Assembly: GCF_014397785.1 (NCBI RefSeq)
Contig: NZ_VZQQ01000005.1
Location: 186,001-250,000, forward strand
DNA from: Paraburkholderia podalyriae
GTDB taxonomy: Bacteria; Pseudomonadota; Gammaproteobacteria; Burkholderiales; Burkholderiaceae
Length of the DNA stretch: 64,000 bases
Direction: 5' to 3'
Positions 7,938 through 16,753 of this stretch are shown in pieces. The notes under the pieces were generated by a model. That model searched no databases. It was given only the letters and a program-made list of their open reading frames with translations, and was not told the DNA's origin. Position 1 is the stretch's first letter. The number at the start of each line of letters is the position of its first letter. The position numbers were made by a program, and so were the translations under genes.

Positions 7938-9431
7938 TCACAGCGCTTCGAAATCGATCAGCACGCTCTTGTGCCGCATGCTCGCCACCATCGCCTCGCG
8001 GCCGAGATCCTTGCCGATGCCGGATTGGCCGAAGCCGCCCGTCGGAATGATCATGTCGCCGCTGCGGCCGTAGCGGTTGATCCAGATCGTGCCCGCCGCG
8101 ATGCGGCGCATCGCCCGCAGCGCCTGGCCGATGTCGCTGCTATGAACTCCGGCCGCGAGACCGTAGATCGGATGCGCGGCGAGCGCGATGCCCTCTTCCT
8201 CGTCTTTGAATGTCTGTACCGTCAGGACCGGGCCGAACAGCTCCTCGCGCACGGCGGGCGTCTCGGCGGTCACATTGGCGAGCAGTGTGGGGCGGTGGAA
8301 ATAGCCTTCACCGGTGCCTTCGAAAAAGCCGCCGCCGAAGATCACTTCCGCACCGCTGTCGCGGCTTTGCTCGATCAGCGCTTCGATGCGCCGCGCCTGG
8401 CCGGCACTGATGATCGGCGAATAGGCGGTGCGACTGTCCCACAGCGGACCGGGCTTGATCGGCTGCAGTTGCCGTTGGATGGCGTCGATCAGCGGCTCGG
8501 CCATGCGCTCGTGCACGATCAGCCGCGTACCGGCCACGCAAGCCTGGCCGCCGTTGGCCGTAAAGCCGCGTGCAATGCAGCGCGCCGTATGGTCGAGGTC
8601 CCGCACGTGCTCGAACACCAGTTGCGGGCTCTTGCCGCCGAGTTCTAGCGTGACGGGCTTGGTGCCGTGCATCGCGGCGTCGCTCATGATCGCGGCGCCC
8701 GTGCGGGTCGAACCCGTGAAGCTCATTTTGGAAATGCCAGGGTGACGCGTCAGCGCGGCGCCAGCCGTCGCGCCGCGGCCGTTCACCACGTTGAAGACAC
8801 CGGGCGGCATGCCTGCCTCGATGGCGAGTTCCGCGATGCGCAGCGTCGAGAAAGGCGTCATTTCCGACGGTTTCATCACGACCGCGTTGCCCGCCGCGAG
8901 CGCGGGGCCGCACTTCCATGAACACATCGACAGCGGGAAATTCCACGGTGTGATCGCCCCGATCACGCCGTACGGTTCCGATGCGATAAAACCGAGACTA
9001 TCGCGGCGCGTGGCCGCGATATCGCCGCCGAGCTTGTCGGCCAGCTCCGCGAAAAAGCGGATTGCCTCGGCGGTGAACGGTACATCGGACGCGTAGCTTT
9101 CCGTCACCGGACGCGTCGAGCTGACCGTTTCGAGTTGCGCGAGGCTCACCGCATCGCGATCGATCAGCTCGGCCCAGCGGCTCAGCACCTTCGCGCGTTC
9201 GCGCGGAGAACGCGTGCCCCAGCCGCTCGCCCTCCATGCAGCCAACGCATTGCTCACCGCGTGATCGACGGTAGCGTCCGACGCGTCCGGCACATGGCCA
9301 AGCAGCGCGCCATCCGACGGCCGATGAACGGCGAGCTGCGCTTCGCCGGCCGAATAGTACGCACCGCCAATGAAATGCCCCTGCGGCAACGGCACGGCTG
9401 AAGGATCGAAATCGAGTGACGGAGTGGACAT
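7938..9431 (-). CDS. NAD(P)-dependent aldehyde dehydrogenase
   Basis: The 497-residue enzyme has the ALDH order of motifs: GVIGAITPWNFP, LELGGKSPQLV with the general-base Glu, and the catalytic Cys in NGGQACVAGTR. It probably oxidises the aldehyde made by the PuuB-like oxidase. The ATG at 9431 is chosen since the preceding 26 codons lack family similarity. It is the first gene of the minus-strand run, and the region in front of it (9432-9905) carries the AATGAAC operator. Confidence 0.9.
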   Translation of the reverse strand: MSTPSLDFDPSAVPLPQGHFIGGAYYSAGEAQLAVHRPSDGALLGHVPDASDATVDHAVSNALAAWRASGWGTRSPRERAKVLSRWAELIDRDAVSLAQLETVSSTRPVTESYASDVPFTAEAIRFFAELADKLGGDIAATRRDSLGFIASEPYGVIGAITPWNFPLSMCSWKCGPALAAGNAVVMKPSEMTPFSTLRIAELAIEAGMPPGVFNVVNGRGATAGAALTRHPGISKMSFTGSTRTGAAIMSDAAMHGTKPVTLELGGKSPQLVFEHVRDLDHTARCIARGFTANGGQACVAGTRLIVHERMAEPLIDAIQRQLQPIKPGPLWDSRTAYSPIISAGQARRIEALIEQSRDSGAEVIFGGGFFEGTGEGYFHRPTLLANVTAETPAVREELFGPVLTVQTFKDEEEGIALAAHPIYGLAAGVHSSDIGQALRAMRRIAAGTIWINRYGRSGDMIIPTGGFGQSGIGKDLGREAMVASMRHKSVLIDFEAL

Positions 9432-9905
9432 GCCCGGCCTGATCGGTAAGTTCAAGTATGTGGTGCCGCGTGCGCCAACGCACCGATGACTCCGGGCACC
9501 ACTCGGCACTGCTGTTCGCCCATCACGACCAGCGAATGAACGAACATCGGATGAAGTTCATTTTAATGAACATCGAATGAAATACTAGTGGTCAAAAATA
9601 AACTCTGCGAAAAATTCGTTGTGCGCTGCGATACATTGCCGGCCGCGCAGCAGGCGCTGCCGCAGTGGCGCGCGCAAGCAACAAGCCCGCGCGGCTGTGG
9701 CGCACGAGCGAGGCCACGCGACACGTTCACCCGCTCGTGCAGCGCAAAAATGAAAGAGGCAAAAAAGAGAAAGAAAGGCGTTGACGTCAGCCGCCGTCCG
9801 CGTGACCAGGACACGACGCATCAGAACGACGCGATGCAAAGAGAGGGAGGACAGAGCCGCCTGCCACACACGACAACACGACACGCGGCTCGCGTTATAG
9901 ACAGA
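9432..9905. other. intergenic region: control region of the aldehyde dehydrogenase operon
   Basis: This 474-base stretch lies between the start of the aldehyde dehydrogenase gene and the stop of the PuuR-like regulator gene. It contains the operator-like cluster at 9535-9581. The part from about 9600 to 9905 has small open frames but none with a ribosome site or recognisable protein. A purine-rich patch (9750-9780) interrupts otherwise GC-rich DNA. No terminator with a T-run was seen for the regulator gene. Confidence 0.6.
9535..9581. promoter_or_regulatory. operator for the PuuR-like regulator, overlapping a -10 element
   Basis: GTTCATTTTAATGAAC (9556-9571) is a perfect 16-base palindrome, and a third AATGAAC half-site stands at 9535-9541. 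The unit GAACATCGRATGAA also occurs twice as a direct repeat (9542-9555 and 9568-9581). On the minus strand the palindrome centre reads TAAAAT, a plausible -10 box for the aldehyde dehydrogenase operon. E. coli PuuR recognises a sequence ending in TAATGAACA, which this site contains exactly. Binding by the regulator encoded at 9906-10520 is an inference. Confidence 0.6.
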
Positions 9906-10520
9906 TCAGAGGTGAATGACGGGCGGCTGCGTATTCATGATCCATAGCAAGCGCGCGGTCTTCCTGCTTTCGTTGCGCACGCTGTGCGGCACCGTGCTCT
10001 TGAACTGGAAACTGTCGCCCTCGCGCAGCTCGGAGCGCCGGTCGCCGACATTCAGCACGACCGTGCCTTCCAGCACCAATCCCGCCTTCTCGCCGATGCC
10101 GACCAGGACTTCTTCCGAACCGGCGCCGGCCGGCAGCATAATGATCATCATCTGCAAATCGTGATCGCCGTGCGGCGACAACAATTCTTTCTGCATGCCG
10201 TTCTTGCCGACTTCGAACAGCGGTCTCTCGGCCGCCTTGCGCACGAAATCGCCGGTGATCGGGTCCGAGACCGCGTCGTCTTCTTCGAGGAGCGCGGTGA
10301 GCGGAACCTCCAACGCCTGGCGCAGGCGCTCGAGAATGCGCACCGACGGATTGGCCTTGTTGCGCTCGACCTGGCTGACCGTGCCTACCGATACGCCTGC
10401 GCGCATCGCCAGCTCGTTGATCGACAGACCCTGCGCGACGCGCAGCGCGCGCAGACGAGTGCCGACGTCGCCATGACCCGGGTCGGCCGCGCGCTTCTTG
10501 ATGATCTGTGTTCGCTGCAT
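9906..10520 (-). CDS. HTH-XRE/cupin transcriptional regulator, PuuR-like
   Basis: The 204-residue protein joins an XRE helix-turn-helix (residues 20-75, with SINELAMRAGVSVGTVSQVE) to a C-terminal cupin fold (residues 120-200). This is the PuuR/YdcN arrangement, in which the cupin senses a small amine or amino acid and releases DNA. It stands between two divergent catabolic runs, which makes it their likely local repressor. The ATG at 10520 fits the usual length. A -10-like TATAAT on the minus strand lies at 10623-10628. Confidence 0.87.
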   Translation of the reverse strand: MQRTQIIKKRAADPGHGDVGTRLRALRVAQGLSINELAMRAGVSVGTVSQVERNKANPSVRILERLRQALEVPLTALLEEDDAVSDPITGDFVRKAAERPLFEVGKNGMQKELLSPHGDHDLQMMIIMLPAGAGSEEVLVGIGEKAGLVLEGTVVLNVGDRRSELREGDSFQFKSTVPHSVRNESRKTARLLWIMNTQPPVIHL

Positions 10521-10597
10521 GGGTTTCCTGTCGATGACGTTGCGGTTGTCGTGCCGGGCACGGCCCGTGGCATGCGAAGAGGCACGCCCGTCGCTAC

Positions 10598-10637
10598 AAT
10601 GAACGGTCGTGCAATCTTCATCATTATATTGAATATA
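10598..10637. promoter_or_regulatory. shared upstream region of regulator and acetyltransferase operon
   Basis: Between the divergent regulator and acetyltransferase genes (10521-10817) there is an AATGAAC half-site (10598-10604) and the 13-base palindrome TATATTGAATATA (10625-10637). The minus strand over 10623-10628 reads TATAAT, a good -10 for the regulator gene, but its -35 is weak. The repeated half-site suggests autoregulation and control of both directions by the same protein. Confidence 0.45.
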
Positions 10638-10817
10638 GCACCGTCGGAGTGAACGACAAAAATACCTGCGCCGTTGCGCTGCGCGTGGCTGGCCGAAGCG
10701 AATCGGGTGCGACCATGCGTGCGCGCCAATAACAAAAAGATCGTCCTATGAAGCGGGCACAGGGAATGCGAAAGTCTAGACTGTCCAGACTGATTACGCC
10801 GCCAGCAGGAGTTTGCA

Positions 10818-11702
10818 GTGTCCGAACCAACCATGAAGAAACCACCCCGCTACCGCCGTCTCACGTCCGCTGACATCGCCGCCGCGCACGGCCTCTCCGT
10901 TGCGGTGCGCTGGCCGCACCGCGCCGAGGACTGGCGCTTCATGTGCGACGCCGGCACCGGCTTCGTCGCCGAAGACAATGGTGTTGTGATCGGCACCGCG
11001 CTGTGCTGGAAGTTCGGCGCGGACCGGGGCACGCTGGGCCTCGTGATCGTGTCGCCGGACGAACAGGGACGCGGCATCGGCCGCAAGCTGATGGAACTGG
11101 TGCTCGAAGAACTCGGCAACCGCGTGACCTTCCTGCATGCAACGGTCGCCGGCAAGCCGCTTTATGAAAAGCTGGGCTTCGTCGCCTGCGGCGGACTCAC
11201 CCAGCATCAGGGTACGCTCGGCAGTGTGGCCGCCGTCGCGCCGCCGCCCGGCGAACATCTGCGTGCGGCGACGCCCGCGGACACGCCCCGGCTGATCGAA
11301 CTCGCATCGCGTGCGAGCGGCCTCGACCGCAGCGCGACGATACCGTCGCTGCTCGAATTCGCGCAAGGCGTGGTGCTCGAACGCGCCGGCGAAGTGCTCG
11401 GTTTCTCGCTGTTCCGACCGTTCGGACGCGGCTACTCGATCGGACCGGTGGTCGCGCAACGCTCATCCGACGATCTGCGCGCCCGCGCACTGATCTCTTA
11501 CTGGCTCGCGCGGCATGCCGGCGATTTCGTGCGGATCGACGTGCCGGGCGATGCCGGCATCCACGACTGGCTGACGAGCGTCGGCATGACGCGCGTCGAT
11601 TCCGTCGAAAAGATGGTGCGCAACGCTTGCGCCGACGCGCGCGAGGCGGCCCCCGACGCGACCTGGCGCGCGTACGGCATCATCAACCAGGCAATGGCAT
11701 AA
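10818..11702 (+). CDS. two-domain GNAT-family N-acetyltransferase
   Basis: The 294-residue protein has an N-terminal GNAT domain with the acetyl-CoA loop EQGRGIGRKLM (about residues 92-102) and a C-terminal domain of the YitH type (from about residue 150). The start is GTG at 10818 with GGAG six bases upstream. It opens the plus-strand operon and ends six bases before the next gene. The partner substrate is unknown; acetylation of an amine intermediate would fit the deacylase encoded later in the operon. Confidence 0.82.
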   Translation: MSEPTMKKPPRYRRLTSADIAAAHGLSVAVRWPHRAEDWRFMCDAGTGFVAEDNGVVIGTALCWKFGADRGTLGLVIVSPDEQGRGIGRKLMELVLEELGNRVTFLHATVAGKPLYEKLGFVACGGLTQHQGTLGSVAAVAPPPGEHLRAATPADTPRLIELASRASGLDRSATIPSLLEFAQGVVLERAGEVLGFSLFRPFGRGYSIGPVVAQRSSDDLRARALISYWLARHAGDFVRIDVPGDAGIHDWLTSVGMTRVDSVEKMVRNACADAREAAPDATWRAYGIINQAMA

Positions 11703-11708
11703 ACGGCG

Positions 11709-12632
11709 ATGGCCGTCCTCTACAAAGCCGATCCGGTGCGCGGCGCGCTATGGGCCGAGCGGTTTGCGCGGCTGGCGCCCGAGATCCCGTTCCGCGTGTT
11801 TCCGGACATCGGCGATACCGAGGCCGTGCGCTATCTGGTCGCGTGGCAACCCGGCGACCTCGCGGTCACGCTGCCGAATCTCGAAGTCGTGTTCTCGGTC
11901 GGCGCAGGCGTCGATCAACTGGATCTGTCGCAGATTCCGGCGCATCTGCCGGTGGTGCGCATGCTCGAACCGGGAATCGTCGAGGGCATGGTCGAGTACG
12001 TCACCGAGGCGGTGCTGGCGATTCACCGCGATCTGTTCGATTACGCGTTGCAACAGCAGGCGCGCGTATGGCAGCCGCTGCCGCTACGCGCTGCGGCGTC
12101 GCGTCGGATCGGAGTGCTTGGCCTCGGCATGCTCGGCACGGCGGTACTGCGGCGTTTGCGGCTATTCGGCTTTGCGTGCGCGGGCTGGAGCCGCTCGCCG
12201 CACGAGATCGACGGTATCGCCTGCTATGCGGGCGACGCCGGGCTCGATGCGTTGCTGGCCCGCACCGACGTGCTGATCTGCCTGCTGCCGCTGACAGACG
12301 CGACGCGCGGGCTGCTGTGCCGCCGGCTATTCGACACGCTGCCCCGGGGCGCGTCGCTGGTGCACGTTGGGCGCGGAGCGCAACTCGTCGGCGGCGATCT
12401 GCTCGACGCGCTGCAAGGCGGGCAGCTTCACAGCGCGGTGCTCGACGTCACCGACCCCGAGCCGCTGCCCGCGGACCATCCGCTATGGGCGCAACCGCGC
12501 GTGCGCATCACGCCGCATATCGCGAGCGCGACGCGGCCCGAATCGGCTGTCGATGCGGTGCTGGAAAACCTTCGTCTTCATCGCGCGGGCGAGCGCATGA
12601 ACGGCCTGATCGACCGGACCCGCGGGTACTGA
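11709..12632 (+). CDS. D-2-hydroxyacid dehydrogenase, glyoxylate/hydroxypyruvate reductase A-like
   Basis: The 307-residue protein has the NAD(P) motif GVLGLGMLG, the substrate-binding VGRGAQLV, the Glu of DVTDPEPLP and the catalytic His of ITPHIAS, all in the order of the GhrA group. It reduces 2-oxoacids such as glyoxylate or hydroxypyruvate to the 2-hydroxyacid. It follows the acetyltransferase after six bases. Glyoxylate would be a natural product of oxidising an N-carboxymethyl group, but this is speculation from context. Confidence 0.87.
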   Translation: MAVLYKADPVRGALWAERFARLAPEIPFRVFPDIGDTEAVRYLVAWQPGDLAVTLPNLEVVFSVGAGVDQLDLSQIPAHLPVVRMLEPGIVEGMVEYVTEAVLAIHRDLFDYALQQQARVWQPLPLRAAASRRIGVLGLGMLGTAVLRRLRLFGFACAGWSRSPHEIDGIACYAGDAGLDALLARTDVLICLLPLTDATRGLLCRRLFDTLPRGASLVHVGRGAQLVGGDLLDALQGGQLHSAVLDVTDPEPLPADHPLWAQPRVRITPHIASATRPESAVDAVLENLRLHRAGERMNGLIDRTRGY

Positions 12633-12726
12633 TACCCATGCGCGGCCCGACACCCGAACGCAACCCCAATTGGCGAAACCCGCGGTGTCGGCAGACAGCG
12701 CGCGATTACCGCAAGGAGAGAAACGT

Positions 12727-13821
12727 ATGACCCGCAAATACCGGATTGCCGTCATTCCCGGCGACGGCATCGGCACCGAAGTGATGCCCGAATGCCTGCG
12801 CGTGCTGGATGCCGTCTGCAAGCGCTTCGACCTCGGCATCGACTACCGGCAGATCGAATGGGCGTCGTGCGACTACTATGCGCAACACGGTCGGATGATG
12901 CCCGACAACTGGAAGGAGCAGTTGCAGGACTGCGATGCAATTCTGTTCGGCGCGGTCGGCTGGCCCGACAAGGTGCCCGACCATATTTCGCTGTGGGGGT
13001 CGCTGCTCAGGTTCCGCCGCGAATTCGACCAGTACGTGAACCTGCGCCCCGCCCGCCTGTTCGAAGGCGTGCCCTGCCCGCTCGCGAACCGCAAACCGGG
13101 CGATATCGACTTCATGATCGTGCGCGAAAACACCGAAGGCGAGTATTCGTCGGTGGGCGGCACGATGTTCGAGGGTACCGACCGCGAAGTCGTGATGCAG
13201 CAGTCGATCTTCACCCGTCACGGCACCGAGCGCGTGATGAAGTTCGCGTTCGATCTCGCGCAGCGCCGCGCGAAGAAGATCACGGTTGCGACGAAGAGCA
13301 ACGGTATCGCGATCAGCATGCCGTGGTGGGATGCGCGCGCCGATGAAATGGCCGCCCGCTACCCGGACGTGAAGATGGACCGTCAGCACATCGACATTCT
13401 GTGCGCGCGCTTCGTGCTGAACCCCGATCGCTTCGACGTGGTGGTCGCGTCGAACCTGTTCGGCGACATCCTCTCCGACCTCGGTCCCGCGTGCACGGGG
13501 ACGATCGGCATCGCGCCGTCAGGCAACCTGAATCCCGACCGGCGCTTTCCGTCGCTGTTCGAGCCGGTCCACGGTTCGGCGCCCGACATCGCCGGCAAGG
13601 GCATCGCCAATCCGGTCGCGATGATCTGGTCGGCCGCGATGATGCTCGACTTCCTCGGCAACGGCGCGGGTGTCGAGCGCGAGGCGCACGACACGATCGT
13701 CGCCGCGATCACGCAGGTGCTGAAGGACGGCCCGCGCACCGGCGACCTGGGCGGCAGCGCATCGACCGCGGAAGTCGGCGCGGCAATCGCGGCGCGGGTC
13801 GCCAGCGCGGGTCGTCAATAG
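12727..13821 (+). CDS. tartrate dehydrogenase/decarboxylase-like (isopropylmalate dehydrogenase family)
   Basis: The 364-residue enzyme is a beta-decarboxylating dehydrogenase: the N-terminus AVIPGDGIGTEV binds NAD, VRENTEGEYS and ATKSNGIAISMPWWD are typical of tartrate dehydrogenase (TtuC) and D-malate dehydrogenases, and SNLFGDILSDL carries the metal-binding Asp residues. It acts on hydroxy-diacids with NAD and Mn2+ or Mg2+. The ATG at 12727 has AAGGAGAG in front. It is a plausible sink for C4 acids made by the operon. Confidence 0.87.
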   Translation: MTRKYRIAVIPGDGIGTEVMPECLRVLDAVCKRFDLGIDYRQIEWASCDYYAQHGRMMPDNWKEQLQDCDAILFGAVGWPDKVPDHISLWGSLLRFRREFDQYVNLRPARLFEGVPCPLANRKPGDIDFMIVRENTEGEYSSVGGTMFEGTDREVVMQQSIFTRHGTERVMKFAFDLAQRRAKKITVATKSNGIAISMPWWDARADEMAARYPDVKMDRQHIDILCARFVLNPDRFDVVVASNLFGDILSDLGPACTGTIGIAPSGNLNPDRRFPSLFEPVHGSAPDIAGKGIANPVAMIWSAAMMLDFLGNGAGVEREAHDTIVAAITQVLKDGPRTGDLGGSASTAEVGAAIAARVASAGRQ

Positions 13822-13852
13822 ACACTGCTCACGCAGCGCGGATAGCATGACT

Positions 13853-13870
13853 GCCCGGCGCGTGCCGGGC
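13853..13870. other. intergenic hairpin inside the plus-strand operon
   Basis: GCCCGGC GCGT GCCGGGC forms a 7-base-pair stem with a 4-base loop in the 86-base gap between the tartrate dehydrogenase-like and semialdehyde dehydrogenase genes. No T-run follows. It may stabilise or separate the two parts of the message. Confidence 0.4.
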
Positions 13871-13907
13871 GCTCTGCCCCGCACCCCAACCGCACTGGAG
13901 ACATCAC

Positions 13908-15386
13908 ATGAGCACGAATCTCGAACAGCAGGCCCGTGCGCTGATCCGCACGGACAACTTCATCGACGGCAAGTGGATCGCAGCTGCGAACGGCCGCCGG
14001 TTCGCGGTCACTGATCCGGCAACCGGCAAGCTGATCGCGGAGGTGGCCGACAGCGGCCCCAGCGACGCGCGAGCCGCCACCGACGCCGCCGCCAAAGCGC
14101 TGCCCGCATGGCGTGCGAGCCTCGCGAGCGAACGCGCGGCCGTGCTGCACCGCTGGCACGCGCTGATCATCGCGAATCGCGACGCGCTCGGCGCGTTGAT
14201 TTCGCTCGAACAAGGCAAGCCGCTCGCCGAAGGGCGCGCCGAGGTCAGCTATGGCGCGTCGTACGTCGCGTGGTTCGCCGACGAAGCTACCCGCATCTAC
14301 GGCGATCTGATTCCGCAGCAGCAGCGCGGCAAACGGATGAGCGCGATCAAGGAACCGATCGGGGTCGTCGCCGCGATCACGCCGTGGAATTTTCCGCTCG
14401 CGATGATCGCGCGCAAGATCGCGCCGGCGCTCGCGGCAGGCTGCACGGTAGTCGCGAAACCCGCGGAAGATACGCCGCTCACCGCAATCGCGCTCGCGAT
14501 GCTGGCGCACGAGGCGGGCGTGCCGCATGGCGTGCTGAACCTGATCTCGGCCTCGCGCGCCGCGGCGGCGAAGACGGTCGGTGAATGGCTCGCCGACAGC
14601 CGCGTGCGCAAGATCACGTTCACCGGCTCGACGCCCGTCGGCAAACACCTCGCGCGCGAATCGGCGAGCACGCTGAAGAAGCTGTCGCTGGAACTCGGCG
14701 GCAATGCGCCTTTCATCGTGTTCGACGACGCCGACCTCGATGCAGCAGTCAATGGCCTGCTCGTTGCGAAATTTCGCAATGGCGGACAGACCTGCGTGTG
14801 CCCGAACCGCGTCTACGTGCAACGCGGCGTCTACGAGCAGTTCTCCGCGCTGCTGTGCGCGAAAGTGGCCGAGCTGCGGGTCGGGCCCGCGAGCGATCCG
14901 GCTTCGCAGATCGGCCCGATGATCAACGAACGGGCGGTGGAAAAGATCGCGCGTCATGTCGACGACGCGCTCGAGAACGGCGCGGTCGTGCTGACCGGCG
15001 GACGTCGGCTCACCGAGTTGGGGCCGCGCTACTACGCGCCCACGGTGCTAGGCAACGCCACCGCGTCGATGGCATTGTGCGGCGAGGAAACCTTCGGCCC
15101 GGTCGTGCCGCTGTTCCCGTTCGACAGCGAGCAGGAAGCGGTGCTGGCCGCGAACGACACGCCATTCGGGTTGGCGTCGTATTTCTATAGCGAGAACATG
15201 CGCCGTATCGAGCGCGTATCGCGCGCGCTGGAAGCGGGCATCGTCGGCATCAACGAAGGTGCGCTCGCTTCGGAGGCGGCGCCGTTCGGCGGCGTGAAGG
15301 AATCCGGCTACGGTCGCGAAGGATCGAAGTACGGACTGGATGACTATCTGTCGATCAAGTATCTGTGTCAGGGAGGACTGGAGTGA
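13908..15386 (+). CDS. gabD: NAD(P)-dependent succinate-semialdehyde dehydrogenase
   Basis: The 492-residue enzyme matches the GabD class of aldehyde dehydrogenases: GVVAAITPWNFPLAM, LELGGNAPFIVFDDADLD with the general-base Glu, and the double-cysteine catalytic motif GGQTCVCPNR that is characteristic of succinate-semialdehyde dehydrogenase. It sends a C4 semialdehyde into the TCA cycle as succinate. It precedes the deacylase gene, with whose GTG/ATG start it overlaps or nearly overlaps. The symbol is given on motif similarity; a relative acting on another semialdehyde is possible. Confidence 0.85.
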   Translation: MSTNLEQQARALIRTDNFIDGKWIAAANGRRFAVTDPATGKLIAEVADSGPSDARAATDAAAKALPAWRASLASERAAVLHRWHALIIANRDALGALISLEQGKPLAEGRAEVSYGASYVAWFADEATRIYGDLIPQQQRGKRMSAIKEPIGVVAAITPWNFPLAMIARKIAPALAAGCTVVAKPAEDTPLTAIALAMLAHEAGVPHGVLNLISASRAAAAKTVGEWLADSRVRKITFTGSTPVGKHLARESASTLKKLSLELGGNAPFIVFDDADLDAAVNGLLVAKFRNGGQTCVCPNRVYVQRGVYEQFSALLCAKVAELRVGPASDPASQIGPMINERAVEKIARHVDDALENGAVVLTGGRRLTELGPRYYAPTVLGNATASMALCGEETFGPVVPLFPFDSEQEAVLAANDTPFGLASYFYSENMRRIERVSRALEAGIVGINEGALASEAAPFGGVKESGYGREGSKYGLDDYLSIKYLCQGGLE

Positions 15387-15388
15387 AC

Positions 15389-16381
15389 ATGCAAGCCTAT
15401 CCGATCGAAGTCGAATTTCCGGACCTCTCGGCGCACGCCGCCGGCAATACCGGCATTGCTTACCTGCACACGTTCGACTCCGGCCAACCCGGACCGCACG
15501 TGATGATCAATGCGCTGACGCACGGCAACGAAGTGTGCGGCGCGATCACCGTCGACGCGTTGTTGCGCAGCGCCCTGCGGCCGCGCCGCGGCAAGCTCAC
15601 GCTGTCGTTCGCGAACGTCGCCGCTTACGCGCGGTTCGACCGGGCGACACCCGACAAAGCGCGTTTCGTCGATCAGGACTTCAACCGCGTATGGACCGCC
15701 GCGAAGCTCGACGACGTTGCGACGCGCTCGTCCGAGCTCGATCGTGCGCGCGCGATGCGGCCGGTGATCGACACGGTGGACCTGCTGCTCGACTTGCATT
15801 CGATGCATGAAAAAAGCGCGCCGCTGATCGTTGCGGGCCCGCTGCGCAAAGGCGCCGAACTGGCCGAGCGGCTCGGCGCGCCCGCCACCGTGATCCAGGA
15901 CGAAGGCCATCCCGAAGGCCGCCGGATGCGCGACTACGAGGGCTTCGGCGACGACGCGAGTCCGAAGAATGCGCTGTTGATTGAATGCGGCCAGCACTGG
16001 GAAGCCAGCGCGGTGACGGTCGCGCGCGACTGCACCGCACGTTTTCTGTTGCTGTCGGGCATCGTCGACGCAGCCGACCTGCCGTCCGGATGGATCGCGC
16101 CGCTGCCCGACGAAATGCTGATCGTGCGCGTGACCGAACCGGTCGTCGCGAAGAGCATGGATTTCCGCTTCGCGGGTCCCTACACCGGGCTCGAAACTTT
16201 CGACAAAGCCGGCACCGTGATCGCATGGTCCGACGGCCAGCCGGTCTCGACTCCGTACGACGACTGCATGCTGGTGATGCCCTCGCTGCGCCAGTTGCGC
16301 GCCGGCGTCACCGTGGTCCGGCTAGGCCGCATCGAACGACGTATCGACCTGCGCTCACGACAACAGGAACAAGCCACATGA
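15389..16381 (+). CDS. AstE/aspartoacylase-family N-acyl amino acid deacylase
   Basis: The 330-residue protein has the zinc-binding motif of the succinylglutamate desuccinylase/aspartoacylase family: HGNE at residues 45-48 and a further His in LLDLHSMHEK near residue 150. Members remove an acyl group from an acylated amino acid. ATG 15389 has GGAG at a proper distance; a GTG two codons earlier, overlapping the previous stop, is equally possible. The stop overlaps the cupin gene start by four bases. Together with the acetyltransferase it suggests N-acylated intermediates, as in ectoine breakdown, although ectoine hydrolase itself is not encoded here. Confidence 0.82.
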   Translation: MQAYPIEVEFPDLSAHAAGNTGIAYLHTFDSGQPGPHVMINALTHGNEVCGAITVDALLRSALRPRRGKLTLSFANVAAYARFDRATPDKARFVDQDFNRVWTAAKLDDVATRSSELDRARAMRPVIDTVDLLLDLHSMHEKSAPLIVAGPLRKGAELAERLGAPATVIQDEGHPEGRRMRDYEGFGDDASPKNALLIECGQHWEASAVTVARDCTARFLLLSGIVDAADLPSGWIAPLPDEMLIVRVTEPVVAKSMDFRFAGPYTGLETFDKAGTVIAWSDGQPVSTPYDDCMLVMPSLRQLRAGVTVVRLGRIERRIDLRSRQQEQAT

Positions 16382-16722
16382 AAGTTCAGCAGATCAGGCA
16401 AGCGGCGCACGTCACCGCGCTCGATGATTGGGGAACCGCCGGTCTGCCCGGCACCGAACCGTCGCGCGTATCGGGACGCCAGTACGTGATTGCCGGTCAT
16501 GAAGCGGTCGATACCGGCGTGTTCGAGTGCTCGCCCGGCACCTACAGGCGTTCCGTCAAGCAGGCGGAGGTCATGCATTTCATCAAGGGCAGCGGCACCT
16601 TCACGCCCGACGGAGAAGACACGATCCGCTTCGCCGCCGGCGACACGCTGTTTTTCGAAGCAAACACGGAAGGGCTTTGGAACATCGACGAAACGCTGCG
16701 CAAGATCTACGTGATCTTCTGA
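16378..16722 (+). CDS. cupin-domain protein (EutQ/DUF861-like)
   Basis: The 114-residue single-domain cupin has the sequence GTYRRSVKQAEVMHFIKGSG and RFAAGDTLFFEANTEGLWNI typical of the cupin_3 group. Its start overlaps the deacylase stop (ATGA). Small cupins of this type often accompany amine-catabolic operons as isomerases or sensors, but the reaction is not known. Confidence 0.75.
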   Translation: MKVQQIRQAAHVTALDDWGTAGLPGTEPSRVSGRQYVIAGHEAVDTGVFECSPGTYRRSVKQAEVMHFIKGSGTFTPDGEDTIRFAAGDTLFFEANTEGLWNIDETLRKIYVIF

Positions 16723-16753
16723 CTGCGCCACAGGCACCCGGCATTCGCCGGTC

